Counted from the stretch's first letter, positions 47,465 to 61,560 are shown. The stretch: DNA of 64,000 nt from Acorus gramineus (GCA_030737835.1 JAUJYN010000015.1:62001-126000); one strand, 5' to 3'. Numbers and translations: made by a program. The notes: a model not told the origin generated them from the sequence alone.

Positions 47465-50225
47465 TGTAACGCCCCACATTTACCTAACCGTTTATCGGAC
47501 GGTAAATGAGTCGCTACTAAACTTAATCCAAATATAAGACCAAAATTTGCAGCTCATTTTTTTTTATGATAACAATATAATAAAACAGATGATAATAAAA
47601 TAAATAATATCGGTTTTAAATCACCAATGGTCTTACAAAATATCAGAGTTTTGCGGAAACAAGATACTAAAAGGAAATACACAATAAACCACCCCTGTGG
47701 GAGCCATCTAAACTGAACAAACCCAAATAGTCGATCGTGACTATAATTTGTTCTCGAACCACTACTTCGAAGATATTCCTTGAAGATGCAAAATGCCCAA
47801 ACTTCACTTTGATCCTAAGAATATGCGATACCTGGTTATGAAACAACCGGCCCATATCGAAAAGGGTGAGCGATTAACTCAGTGAATAAGCCCATTGACA
47901 AATTACTTCACGTGACAGTTATATATAAAAATAAGTTATATAAAATTCAGAATTTCTTTTAATAAATCTTTTATTTTATTAAATCGATTTAAAATCATGA
48001 ACTTAAAAATATATAGATTTTAAAGCAATCATGTGGCTCAATCCTTGGCCCACGTTGTAGAAATCACGAGGTTTAAATGATATGACCGGGTCGGATTCTC
48101 ATTCGGAAGAACCGTTTCCCCAAAATAGGTGTGTCAAGCCCCAAGCGACTAAATCGCTCAAAAAGCTCTCTCAAGGAGACGTCGGATCTAGAAGACGCTG
48201 ATGGGTCGCCGCTGCCATCACTACGAGAACACCAGCACAGGATGCCCCGGTTGCTGCAAACTCCAAACAAAGGAATCCGCCGCTACAAGGAATGCTTTAC
48301 CACACCCCTCACCGATCTTGGGACTCTTCGAGTCCTAGACCTTCCTCCCCAAAGGCGAAATACAACGGGGGGATTTATTCCTGAAATATGCTATGATGTG
48401 CATCTTAATAAAATCACCTAGGACTAGGTTGTCTCCACTAGTCCTAAATTTTTCCAAAAATATCAAAAATGATAATCCTTAATCCAAATATTATTTCAAA
48501 AACATAAGCATTAGAAAATGTATTACATTAATTCTTGAAACATGAATAGCATAATACATGCTATTTTAAATGACATAATGAATGAATTAAATCATGCAAT
48601 TTTATTTAATAAAAATGCAATTTGACCAATATGAAAAAAATATCCAAATCATGCAAATTTATCACAATAAATATCATTGGCATATGAAATTCAACGTTAT
48701 AGAGCAAAAGCTCACACGAAATAAATCGATAGCCCACTCACCTCGAATGGACCCTAGGTCCGGAGAATGAAGCCCGCAACAAAATTTACAACCTAGATGA
48801 ACCAAATAAATTATTAATTAAAACCTATAATTCAAGCCTAGACCTAATTTCTCTAATCATAATCAATAGGTATAAATCTTTATACCCAATGAGCTAAATT
48901 TATCTCATATAAATCATACAAAAGAAAATATAATAGAACCTAAGAAGAAGAATAAAAACCTATTTACCATCTAACCAAACACTAAAAGACAAAACCAGAA
49001 AAGATAAAACACAGAAAAAGACAATATCCAGAAAATTCAAAATAATAATAAAATAACAAAATTGATATAATAACATGAAAACACACATTTTTCTCTATAA
49101 AAATAAACTATTAATTAGTAAAAGTTGAAAACAAATAAAACTTATCATCTTATGGATTTGTATAAATCATAAACCTAGCTTTATTAAAGAAAATTCAATT
49201 TTAATAATCTAACTTAGATCTAATAATAAATAATAGATCAAAACCCTGGTTTTATAAAAATATAAGAATCTAACAATATGAACATATGTATATCAAAACT
49301 CTAATTTGATAAAAACACAAAATCCCATAACAAAAAAAAATTTAATTCTTAAAATAATTAATAAATCAAAACCCTATTTTTTATTAAAAGCTCAAAAATC
49401 CAAATACCTAAGCATGGAGAAATCAAAAGGTAAAAAGAAAAGATATATTAAATACCTTTTTTTTCTCTCTCTCTAACTCCTTTCTCTCTCCGCTCTCTCT
49501 CTCTCTCCCAAACTCTTCGGCACCTCACATCTCTCTCTCTCCCTCTCTCTCTCATATATACATATTTATCTAATCTAATATTCTCATTTGATTTCAATTT
49601 AAATTTAAAAAGTGGTTATTAGAAAGATTTGAAAGGATATGCACAAAAAAAAAGAATATATGAATAACCAAAATAAGAAATGACAACTAAGGAAATCATA
49701 AATTTTATATTTATTATATCATATATGTAATAAAACAAATCAAATCAAATATACAATATCAATTGCAACACAATTATGTAAGATATACATATTTTAGGCG
49801 TGAAAAACATTGATTAGAAAATCATTGCAGAAACGGAGGCGTGGAAACATTATACAATGGCCTTTGAATTTTTTCTGATTTACAAATAGGTCCCTATACG
49901 AATTACAGATAGGTCCCTAGTCTATAATAGAAAAATTCAAGATTCAAAAACTAGGTCCCTGAAAATCAATAACAATGAAATCTCAAAATTTAATATTTTG
50001 AGCTCTAAAATTTTATAAAATTGTAACCATTAAAATCTTAAAAAATATATACAATTTTTAAAATTAACAAATAGTATTTAAAATTGCAAACTAAAATGGG
50101 CCCATAAGGATACACTAAATGAGCCAAAACTTAAAAACACACAAAATACACTAATTTTAATTCAAATATCCTATTTACATATTTAAATCAAATATATAAA
50201 GAAGAGAAAATGCACAGGTGTTACA
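47465..50225 (-). repeat. Family B 5' LTR (right)
   Basis: About 2.76 kb, starting TGTAACGCCCCACATTT and ending GTGTTACA on the plus strand. It has a short non-repetitive insertion in its CT-rich tract near 49510-49530 that the left LTR lacks. Confidence 0.88.
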
Positions 50226-50985
50226 TAGGCCTAGGCTTAAATCATAGATTTTAATTAATCATTTATATGGTTTATCTAGGTTCTAATTGCGAGCTTCGTT
50301 CTCCGGACCTAGGATCCATTTGAGGTGAGTGAGCTTACTGATCTATTCATATGGGTTTCTACCCTAGAACCATGTATTCTTGATTCTCAAATGTTGTTTT
50401 AGATTAATTTTTCTAGCGATATTATAAGTTATTCATGCATTTATATTATGATAACTATACATGATTTTATTGTTGCACATATTGTAAAAATTGCATCATT
50501 TATTGAATAAAGTTACATGATTTAATTATTTCATCATGTCATTTAAAATAGCATGAATTATGCTATTAATGTTTCAAGAATTATTATAATACAATTTCTG
50601 ATGCTTATGTTTTTGAAATAATATTTTGATTAAATATTATCATTTTTGAGATTTTTAAAAATTTTAAGACTAGTGGAGGCAACCTAGTCCTAGAAGATTT
50701 TATTAAGATGCACATCATAGCATATTTCCGGAATAAATCCTCTCGTTGTATTTCGCCTTTGGGGAGGAAGGTCTAAGACTCGAAAAGTCCTAAGATCGGT
50801 GAGGGGTGTGATAAAGCATTCCTTGCAGCGGCAGATTCCTTTGTTTGGAGTTTGCAGCAACTGGGGGCATCCTGTGTTGGTGTTCTCGTAGTGATAGCAG
50901 CGGCAACCCATCAGCGTCTTCTAGATCTGACATCTCCTCGAAAGAGCTTTTTGAGCAATTTAGTCGCTTGGGGCTTGTGTGATCT
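50226..50985 (+). repeat. Older family B LTR fragment, right part
   Basis: It continues 41913. TTCTCCGGACCTAGGATCC, GTAAGC-region text and the AGTCGCTTGGGGCTTG end match the family B LTR in the opposite direction to the inserted element. It fades after about 50985, so the LTR terminus is missing or too diverged. Confidence 0.75.
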
Positions 50986-51120
50986 TGTATGTGTTTATGA
51001 TCTGAATAATCATTTTTTTTTATTAAAATTAAAGGTGCGTGGTATCTTAAAAAAAATTCAAAAGTAAATGTTAAACAGACCAATTTTTAAACCACATATA
51101 AAGAAAATAAAAAAAAAAAT

Positions 51121-51320
51121 GAGAAAAATCCATATAACCCCCTATAATCTGCCATAAATCCATATAACCCTCTACGCTGTTAAACAGACGGACGGAAAGC
51201 AGATGAAGGGGGTTTTATGGATACAGTGGGGTGATTACAGGGGGTTATATAGATTTATTAAGATTACAGGGGGTTATATAGATTTATGCCAGATTAAAAG
51301 GGGTTATATGGATTTTTCCC
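51121..51320. mobile_element. MITE with terminal inverted repeats, about 200 bp
   Basis: The left end GAGAAAAATCCATATAACCC is mirrored by GGGTTATATGGATTTTTCCC at the right end. The inner sequence repeats the CATATAACCCCCT motif several times in both directions. The same motif builds the larger foldback at 63320-64000. No coding capacity. Confidence 0.7.
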
Positions 51321-51898
51321 TTAAAAAATCCAAAAATATATATACACTATTAAGATTGTGATTTTTACTCTTAAAATGATCAAATATATTTTATGTATAA
51401 AATACAAATTTATATAATGTAAAATATAAATATCATAATATATATCATCAATAACAAGAAAATAAATTTAAAATCGGGACCGAGCTGAAGCCCGGCTCAA
51501 CTACAGGAATGCATTAGTAAAATTTGAGATAAGGATTTGCCTAGGGATCCGATCAAATTTTGCAAGGTATATTGAACCTCTGTTCGTGCACCGAAATTGT
51601 TGGCCAAAGCAGCGTCACGAGATCAAGTAACTAAGTTCATAGCAGGCGTACAAGATACATACATTTGTCGACATATTAGACATAATATATATTGAATTTC
51701 ATAAGCAATGTATGACAAAGATTAGTGATATAATTACTACTTCTGATAGACACAATGTTGTCTCTAATAAGGGTTTGCCTAATTAAGGTTTAATTAGGGA
51801 TACATAATTTAAAGAAAATTTATGTGATGTGAAATTGGTTTTTAATTTATTAAATGGGTGCAATGGATGGGAAAGGGTTTCATAACATTGAGATCATA

Positions 51899-52618
51899 TC
51901 TATTACTTACTTATTAAAAGAATTATGTGACTCAATATTTTCATTTTCATTTTTATCCTTTAATTAATTATTTAATTATTGATAGTAATAGATTTATTTA
52001 AATTTTCAAATTTTAAAATCATTAAATGATACGATCAGATCTAATAAGATTACGATTTGTATAATTATTAATATGTTATTATCATATTTAAGATTTTGAT
52101 AAATCATAAAATTTTAAGATATGAAAATCAGATTTTATTAAATCATATAAATATATCTATTACTTACTTATTAAAAGAAATCTGTGACCCAATATTTTCA
52201 TTTCTATTTTTATCCTTTAATTAATTGTTTAATTATTGATAATAACAGATTTATTTAAATTTTTAAATTTTAAAATCATTAAATGATACGATATGATCTA
52301 ATAAGATTATGATTTGTATAATTATTAATATGTTATTATGATTAGTATAATTTTATTAATATGATCAATCATAAAATTTTAAGATATGAAAATAAGATTT
52401 TATTAAATCATATAAATATATTTTTATTTTAAAACATATCTATATATTCTAATTTCTTAATTTTGAAATTAAATATATTCACCATATATATCTATTAAAT
52501 TTTATTTCTATGAATATGTTTTTTTGTAATAGAATGAAAAACCCTCATGAACTAAAATAATAATATAAGATGTACATATGAATATGAATATAATATACTT
52601 TATAAATCTATATATCTA
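51899..52618 (+). repeat. Two tandem Helitron 5'-end modules
   Basis: Modules begin at 51899 and 52156, each with A|TCTATTACTTACTTATTA. Both continue with GACYCAATATTTTCATTT, TTATCCTTTAATTAATT and TAAATGATACGAT text for about 240 bases. A third copy opens the Helitron at 52619. The first two lack a 3' end of their own, so they look like truncated or serially inserted copies. The A before TC fits insertion between A and T. Confidence 0.55.
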
Positions 52619-52744
52619 TCTATTACTTACTTATTAAAAAGATTTTGTGACCCAATATTTTTATTTCCCTTTTTATCCTTTAGTCAATTGTTTAATAACT
52701 AATTGTAATAAATTTGTTTAAATTTTAAAATTTTAATTATTAAT

Positions 52745-54783
52745 TGTCACGCCCCAGGGCGGCCGTCCCCGATACGTGGCAAATATATATAATATCAGCA
52801 GTCCATACAGGAGATCAATAAAAGACTCTAAACAACATCGAAAATGACAACACAATAAAAAATGTAGCTGACATAATATATATACATATAGCGGAAGCTT
52901 AAACGACTGAGTCTGTAATTCAAAGACATATTATAGACCAGAATACATAATCAACTGTCCTGTGAGAGCCAATATAAACAAAGACATCCATATACAAGTG
53001 TTGTGCCCAAGCACGGATAACAATACATACAAGCAAAGAAGGGGATGCTGATGGCCTCTCACTCGCAGAACCCAAAACGTGAACGCTGCTCCGCTACTGA
53101 TGTGATGCCTCGGGGAGCTCCTCCTTCAGATCCGACTCAGATACAACTGAAGGAAAAAGAATATGCGAGGGGTGAGCCACACGCTCAGTGAATGGCACAA
53201 TCTATGCAACACAACTCATATTAACCTTAAAATAATTAAAGTCCCTAAACGGGAGTAACTGTACAAGCTAGTGGGTCGTAACACCGCCGACCCACCCCAC
53301 CCTCACCCTCACCCTTTAAGGGTGACATGGGCCTTTTGGGACAGACTAGACTGCTCTCCACCCTTGGTCCACCAGTAGCCTCTCCCTCGCGTAGCCTCTA
53401 CCTGGTATACTCCCACGATCAGTACCCTCCGAACGCATCGGTGGTACCTACAGATGAGAGCCCTCTGTCAGGACAGCTTTCCCAACGCCGGGGAGTCCCT
53501 ACTCGGATCCAACGAAGGGGAGAAAACGGCCTACTCACACGGATACGATCCTCTTGGATCCGTCGACAACGATTTCTAACACTACTAATGTCATGAATTC
53601 TCAAGAATTCCTCCAGGGCGCATAACTGAGATGCGGGGAAACATATATTATAATAACAAGGTTATAATATTTTCTAAGGCATGCTCATACCAACATAATC
53701 TCATTTTTTATTTAATTAAATTAAACTAAATGGGAAACATGCATAGATCAAGGCTTCTAGACATGTATGGGCCTCTATACATGATACATGGATGTATATC
53801 CCTAGCATACAATGTCTAATATGGCATGGTTACATCATAGTAAAACATGTATTAACATTGTTTTTCATTGACACAAGTTAATATGCAATTATGGTGCCCC
53901 AGGGGAGGCAATGCACGCCTACGTGCATCGAACGCCTCCCTACTGGGTTGGATTGACCCACTCACCGCAACCCGGGTCGTTGCGTGACCGTTCGCCAAGA
54001 TCTGCAAGACATGGGCATTCAATATGGTGAGTAAACTACACAAATATACATGAAATTTACTAGAAATACCAAATACTCGGACAAGCATGCATACGGACTT
54101 GCACGCATGCGAGCACGCACGTGCGCACGCGAGTCCGAGTGCCCCGACACCTACCCGAACCCTCGGGCAGCCACACGCATGGCCCCCCGCACGCGCACGC
54201 GCCGCCCAGGCACATGCCCAGGCGCACTGCCCCGTGTGCGCGCGCGCCCGGGCGCACTCGCGCGCACTCCCCGCGCGCACCCGCGCGCCCACTCCTTGCG
54301 CACCCGCGCGCTCGCGCGCGTCTGCGCGCCCGCCTACGCCTTCCAGCCCCCTCCTGCGCCTTCCCTAACCCCTTTTTAACCCTCCCCAACCCCTCACACA
54401 CATTCTAACACATTTACCCACCATGCATGACCTCCGCAACCATCCCTAAGCCATAAAAACCAAGAAAAGAAGGGGAAGGGCTCACCTTGGGAGGGGAAAT
54501 GAAAGGGGGAGGTTCGGGGGCCCTCGACGCACCCGCGACCACCTCAACCACCACCACCACTACCACCACCTCCTCAGCCCTCCTTTGGCTGCAAATCAGG
54601 GGGGGGGGAAGTTCATGAAAGGGAACTTGAGAGAAGAGAGATCAACAACTACAACAACACTTACACTAACTCTCACCATCACTTCCTCCTCCACCTTCTC
54701 CTTCTCTTTGAGGAAATAAAACAAACACTTGGAGGGGACTTTGAAAGAGAGAAAGAGAGGCCCAAGAGAGTAGACGTGTGAGT

Positions 54784-54823
<40 letters not shown>

Positions 54824-55313
54824 GGGCAATAAATATCTAAAGGAGGGATAGAAATGACCAATTCATCCCTAACTAGAAATTCTGCACATGCTTCACTAGA
54901 ACAGCCAGAACTTCCTCAATATAGCTCCGAATTGCACAATTCAAAATCCGTTGGAAAGCCAAGAAGATTATCTACAACTTTCATGTTTATGCCAAGATCA
55001 AATAATCCCTCTAGCTATTCCAAAATTAGAGCTAAACATTGAACAGGGCTGCTGCCAGAATTTTTCATCCCCGGGGTATACTTGAAAAAATACCCATAAC
55101 TTTTACTACATGAATCCAGTTGATCTAATTCCACTTTTGTATGAAAGCTAACTCGAAACTGAGCATCTCATAATAAACTCATATTTAAACCTCTTCATCT
55201 TGGATTTTAACAAAATCAAATCCAAATACCAAATTGGAAATACATAACTTCGAGGAGAAAAATTATGTAGCCAAATTTTCAATCAGAGCGCTCCAAATGA
55301 CACAGGCATAACA
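52745..55313 (-). mobile_element. Divergent family A solo LTR, reverse orientation
   Basis: This 2569-bp LTR opens TGTCACGCCCCAGGGC like the others but ends GACACAGGCATAACA, with TTAAT duplicated at 52740-52744 and 55314-55318. Its U5-side half matches family A (GTGAGCCACACGCTCAGTGAA, the CACCCTCACCCTCACC block, GGTTGGATTGACCCACTC, a GC-rich core at 54100-54330). Its U3 half (about 54850-55313) is unlike the other copies. An AG microsatellite lies at 54786-54819. Confidence 0.9.
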
Positions 55314-55398
55314 TTAATAGTAATAGATTTATTTATATTTTAAAATTTTAAAACTATTCAATGATACAATATGATCTAATAAGATTATGTGATTTATT

Positions 55399-58300
55399 TG
55401 TCACGCCCCAGGGCGGCCAACCCCGGGACGCGGCAAATGTATATATATCAAATCAGAAGCCTACACAGGAGGTCAATAATATATATCATACACAGACAAC
55501 TAGAATGACACACATGCAACAAAAGGGACTGACATGATATATACACCAAATGCGGAAGCAAAAGACTGAATCTGTGAATAAACATTCTACAGACTCGATA
55601 CACAATCATACGTCCTGTGAGAGCCAATATACACAATATACAACTGAACATATACCAACACGTGCCAAGCACGGAAATAAAATACATACAGCCAAGGAAA
55701 GGGATGCTGATAACCTCTGGTACTCGCGGAACGTGGCGCTGCTCCGCTACTGAAGAAATCCCTCGCAAAGCTCCAACTGCTGCTCCGGCTCCAGCTCAGG
55801 CTCAGTGACCACTGGGGAAAAACATGTGCGAGGGGTGAGCCACACGCTCAGTGAACAGCACAACCCACGCAACACAGACAATATTTACCAATATTCCATT
55901 ATTTTATCCAGCCATCAATACATAACAACATAATCCAGTGGTTCGTACTTCGCCGAACCACCACACCCTCACCCTCACCCATCCATGGGTGACATAGGCT
56001 ATTGGGACTGATAATCATCTATTCACAAATCCAGTAGGTCGCTCATCGCCAACCCACTACACCCTCACCCTCACCCATCAATGGGTGACATAGGATTTTG
56101 GGACTGACTAGGCTGTTGGTCACCCTTGGTCCACCGATAGTCTCTCCCTCCACTCCGTAGGCCGCCTGGTCTACTCCCACATTCAGCACAGTCCGAAACC
56201 AAATCAGGAGGTGCCTACTAATGGGAGCCCTCTGTCAGGAAGGCCCTGTCTAACGCTGGGGGTAGCCTCTACCGAATCCAACGCAGGGAACAGAACAGCC
56301 TATCCATACGCATATGATCCACTCGGATCCGCCAACTACATATCATTACAACTCAAATGTCATGAATTCCTCTGAATTCAACCAGGTGCATCATCAAGAT
56401 GCGGGAACATGTACAAAAATCAGTAAGGCTGGAATATCATTGGGGGAAAGAAACTCGGAAGGGCGGCGTGAGTTCCCGTTATAGGATACCCCGACAACCA
56501 AACAAGGAACACGGAGTACCCTAACCCGGGTCTCACTGCTGTCCTTGCAAGGCCCCTCCCCTATAATATCTACCAACTATACTAATAATTATACCAATCA
56601 TACAATCATTACATATAATATTATTGGGACTAGAACCTTGGGAGGGCAGCCCGAGGTCCCGATACAGGACATCCCGACAACCAAACAAGGAACACGGAGT
56701 ACCCTAACACGGGTCTCAGCGTTGACCTCGCAAGGCTCCTCCCTATAATATTATCCTAAGGCATGCGATCTAACAGATACCAGCATTTAATTTAATAATT
56801 AAACTAGTAGGACGCATGCATAGGCCGGGGTTTCCTAGCATGAAAACCAGGGGACATGCTGCATGGCTCATACGCATATCCTATGGGTGCAAGTCCCTAA
56901 CATAAAAGCCTAGGGTAGCATGCATTCTACACATCATTCACACAAGCATGGATTACATATTATTTGCAGGTAATATTTATCCATGTCGCCCCAGGAGAGG
57001 TCGGTATACGCCCAAGTGCGTATAACACCTCTCTACTGGGTTAGATTGTCCCACTCACCAGTATCTGGGTCGTCGCGCGACCGCCCGTCGAGATCTGCAA
57101 GACAAGGTATTATTTGGTAAGTATAAATCCACAAATATTATTAAATACATAAACCCACAATTAAACTCCCAACACTCGGGCAAACGTGCATACGACCCGC
57201 ACGCACGCTAGCCCGAGCACTCCGGCAACTACCCGCACGGTCGGCAACCAACCGCACGGCCACCCGACCGCCCGGGTGCACCGCCGCGCCTCCGCCCGCG
57301 CACCCCGCGCGCCTCGTGCCGCCCGCGAGCACCCTGCGCGCCCCCGCGCGCAGCGCCTCGACTCGCGCGCACCTCCGCCACCTCGCCGCGCCTCGCGCGC
57401 ACCTCGCACGCACCTCCGCCACCTCGCCGCACCTCGCGCGCACCTCGCACGCACCTCCGCCACCTCGCCGCACCTCGCGCGCACCTCGCACGCACCTCCG
57501 AGCGCACGCCCGCGCGCACGCTCGCGCGCACGCACGCGCGCACGCCCAGCCGGCCCCCCCTGCACTCGCTGCCTGCTGCCTGAGGCCCCCAGCCCGAGCT
57601 CGCGCGCCCAGCACGACCAGCAGCCCGCACCAGACCCGCGCACGCCCGCGCGCACGCCGCGCGCACGCACGCTCGCGCGCGCACGCGCACGCCCGCGCGC
57701 ACCCGACCTGCGCGCCGCCTGGGCTGCTGCTGCTGCTGCGGATTGGCCCGGACGACCTGCCACTGCCCGAGCGCCACCACCACCCCTCCCTTGACCACCG
57801 ACCACCTCCAACCACCTCCGACCACCCTCCGACGACCCCCACTGCCGCCGACCACCCCCAAACACAAAACCCACCTCCCTAGCATACATCTATGCAAGAA
57901 AAAGAGGGAAAGGAGGCTTACCGAGGGGAGGGAAAGGTGTTCGGTAGCTCTTCGTGCGCCGAAACCTTCCCAAAAGCCTTCTCACGCCCCGATCTATCAC
58001 GGCCCTCGGTTTGGCTCGAAACAGAGGAGAGAGAGGGGAGGTCGGGGAGGCTAGGATCGTCGGAATCGGGATTTGAAGGCACCGGGGCGTAGATCGGGAC
58101 CCGATCTACACTTCCCGTGCTTTGGGTTTTTGATTTTGAGGGGTGGAGAGGGCTCAAACGGAAGAAAAACGGAGGAGAGGAGAGAGAGAGTCCAAGGTCG
58201 GGGATGATGAATAGTGTCACTCGATTTTAAATTCCCTTTTAAGTAGAGCGCGACTTAAAAACCCGGATACACCCCGGAACTGCGAAATTTTTGCAAACGA

Positions 58301-58508
58301 TGCCAGAATTCGATGAAATTTTCATGAGAGGTCTAAAATGGCGCCAGGACACCAAATATGCAGTCAGATTTCCAATCGGAGTCCTCTAGCTCAGACGATA
58401 GCTAACAGTCTGAAATTATGCGGTTCCGACCAAAAACCCTAAAAATTTTTAAAACTGCCAGGACGCTCTAACGGTTACCAGCAGGCTAAAAGTGACACAA
58501 ATATAACA
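55399..58508 (-). mobile_element. Family A solo LTR, reverse orientation
   Basis: This 3110-bp LTR runs from TGTCACGCCCC to CACAAATATAACA, with TTATT duplicated at 55394-55398 and 58509-58513. The GC-rich core is at about 57180-57720, and the duplicated and triplicated blocks are present. It sits 85 bases from the previous solo LTR, in the same host Helitron. Confidence 0.94.
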
Positions 58509-61500
58509 TTATTTAATGGATTTTATTTTTTCATAATCTAATCTAACAAGATTTAATTTGTTTTATATTTGGTTGTTGATACTAAAGATGTGGTTGATTA
58601 AGTCCAATAATGTTTTTTTAGAATCTTATCTATCTAACAAGATTTGTAATTAAATTTTAAATTAAATAGATAAGATTTTAATAATATTTGGATATGTAAT
58701 GGATATAAAATCAATTTTTTATTCTAAATTTAAATTTTATATTTTTTAAATCTAAAATTAATAAAATGTACGGGTACAATATATTTTAATCTTAATTGGA
58801 TGAGATAGGCATAGGTACAAAATGTTCCTAATCTATCTAACAAAAAAAGTTAAAATTTAAATCTGATAAAATCATATGCATATGTAATTCAAAATTTCAA
58901 ATTGAATAAACATAAAAAAAATGCAATATTATAATCACTTTTTTTTTTTTAAGTTATGTGAATATAAAGTGATTTTAGGATAAATACTTTAACCACCCTC
59001 CCATGATTTTAGGATAAATCCACCTATAAAATCTTTAAATGCCCACGTATCCTATACTTCATTTAGTTTTTTTTTTCTTTCGGTCTTTAGGTCTTTCTCT
59101 TTTTGGAAAATCATTTTAAATTTTATTTTATATATTTTCTGGTTTATATTTTGTTTCAATAATAATAGGATTAGATTAAGAAATTATGTTTATTAATGTT
59201 TTTTAGATGATTGTTAAAATGGATATGAATGTGTTTTGTTTTTAACATTTTTGAATATTTTTATTTGTAGTGCTTAATGATGACTGAGAATGTCTAATCC
59301 TTTGTGTGGTTGAATGTTTATATCTCAAGAAAATTAATAGGGGCATACACGAGTTTGATAGACAGAGAAAGTAAGTTGTTATTTTGGATATTATGATTTT
59401 CTATTCACATTAATTTTTAGAAATCATGTCATTCACTTATATTTGTATTCAATTTTAATTTTTTTCCTTGTCTAATATTAAATTTTATTTTTCTCAATTT
59501 CTTTTAATAGCATTTGTTTGTTATATCATATTTTTAGTAATCATGTAATTCACTCATTGTTATATGCCATGTACGTTTTTATAGTTTTTTTATTTTTATA
59601 GATCAATGTATTTGCTATTGTTTTCATTAATTAATAATATTAATCTTTCTATTTTTTTATTTGGATAATTTTTTTCTGGATTCATGTGTAGTTATTATGT
59701 TAAGCATTTTATATATTCATCTCCTTCCATGCTACATAGAGCTCATTCAATATATATATATATATATATTTATTCCTAATTAACAAAAAATCATGTTTGA
59801 ACCAATCAATTTTTTTTTATCAGCAAAAAGAGACAGCAAAATCTAAGAAAAAATTATATTAAAACTTTTGAATTTTTTTTATCAAACTTTAACATATCCT
59901 GCCATTATTTTAATTAAATATTTATTTTTATGACTTTTAAAATTTTTATAAATATGTTCTTACCTTTACTTTTCATTGTATATTAATTTTTATTTAAAAT
60001 TTTAAAATAGAGAAAATGAATAAAAATGGATTATAGGTAACAAAATAAACTTAAAAAAATAGTTTTAATAATTATTAAATTTCAAATATCTGATAAATAT
60101 TTTAAAATTAAATATTTAATTTGATATTATTTTTAAAAATTTTATCCGTATATTTACCTTTTGATTTTATTTGTTTTGTTTTGTTTTGTTCTTTTTTTGT
60201 CTAATCCCTTTGTTATATTGATATCTAATTTTTTTAATTTTAAAATACATGAAATGGGTAAAAATGGATTATAAGTAACAAATAAACAACAAAATCTAGT
60301 TTTAATGATTAATAAATTTCAAGTATCTAATATATAATTTTAAATAAAATATTTATATTTTCTATTTTTTCAAATTTCATGCCTATGGTTTTTACCTTTG
60401 GGCTTATTTTTTATATATTTTTTTTTTTATCTAATCTCATTTTTGTAGTGATATCTATTTATTTATAATTATACTTATAACATCTTTAATGCAAAATTAG
60501 TTAGTTTTTCTTAATTTTTATAAAATGCTATCCTAATCTGTTTTCTCTTTTATTTAATTTGTATATTTTTATCTAACCCGAGATTTATTAATTTTTTATA
60601 ACTTTATCTTTTTTTTCCTCTTTTACTTTTATTTGTTATATCTTTTTTTTTTATCTAATCCTTATTTTGTAGGGATTGATAGTTCTCCGAGTATTTTAAT
60701 GATTAATAATTTTAAATACTTGGTGGATAATTTAAAATTAAATAGTTAATTTATTTTGATATTTTAAAATTTTATCCATATTTTTTTCTTCTTTTTTATA
60801 TTTTTTTTATTAAATGCCTATTTTATAGTGATATATATTTGTTTACCATATTGACAAAATAAAAAAACACACTTAGTTTGTATTTTTTAATGATTTTTTA
60901 ATTTAAAATATGTACAACTTACATTCTTATTGTTCTTTTTATGGGTTTTATTTTATTTATTTTTTTGACATTTCATTAATTAAATCAGAGTGTCTCCAAT
61001 GAGAAATACAAAAGGTAGTCAAAATGAGTAAGAGAGAATCTTACTTGTGGGTTTCATGTTGTTCTAATTGCTTCTTAGATGTTCCAATTCAGCACTTGGT
61101 TAGCAATTGATTTTTGAAATTACAACGTATATTGTATTGATCAAAATTTTATAAAAAATATTTTAATTGATGTTTTAATAATATTATAGAATTATCACAT
61201 AAAATTATTTTTCATAATACATGTTAAGTGAGAAAAAATCAAACATGTGTAAGTGTTTTTTTTAATTTTAAGATTGAAATATAAAATGATTATTTTTAAC
61301 CAATAAAAATTTGGTACATTCATCATTATATTAGTGACTAAAACCAATAAGTATTAGATACAATAAATCAATATGTCTAATGTTTTTTTCTTTAGTAAGA
61401 ACATTAATTGCTATTTCATTTAAGATATATACATGTTATCCTTGTATACATTAAATAAAATAGAAAACATTACATTGCATTTATAAACATATTTTATATT

Positions 61501-61560
61501 TTTTTATTAAATGATTATTTAATTATCATTTTTTTTATTTAAATATATAACTAAGAATGC
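58509..61560 (+). other. Helitron body, AT-rich, no gene seen
   Basis: Long T- and A-rich stretches with no open reading frame of note. Degenerate internal repetition occurs: text around TTAATGATTAATAAATTTCAAGTATCT recurs in variant form near 60070, 60310 and 60700, each followed by an ATTTTAAATTAAATA-type run, a loose period of 240-390 bases. Confidence 0.5.

Larger units (their letters stand above)
41914..50225 (-). mobile_element. Family B Ty3/Gypsy retrotransposon fossil, non-autonomous, minus strand
   Basis: Two direct LTRs (41914-44702 and 47465-50225) flank a 2762-bp internal region. On the minus strand an initiator-Met primer site (TGGTATCAGAGCC, about 47450-47462) follows the right LTR and a purine tract (AAAGGGGGGAAGTA, about 44703-44718) precedes the left one, fixing the direction. 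The only recognised coding trace is a short protease-to-RT linker word. The element inserted into an older LTR fragment of its own family, with TAGGT/TAGGC as a probable aged duplication; the left terminus is slightly altered. The LTRs are very similar, so the insertion is fairly recent although the coding part is almost entirely lost. Confidence 0.85.
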
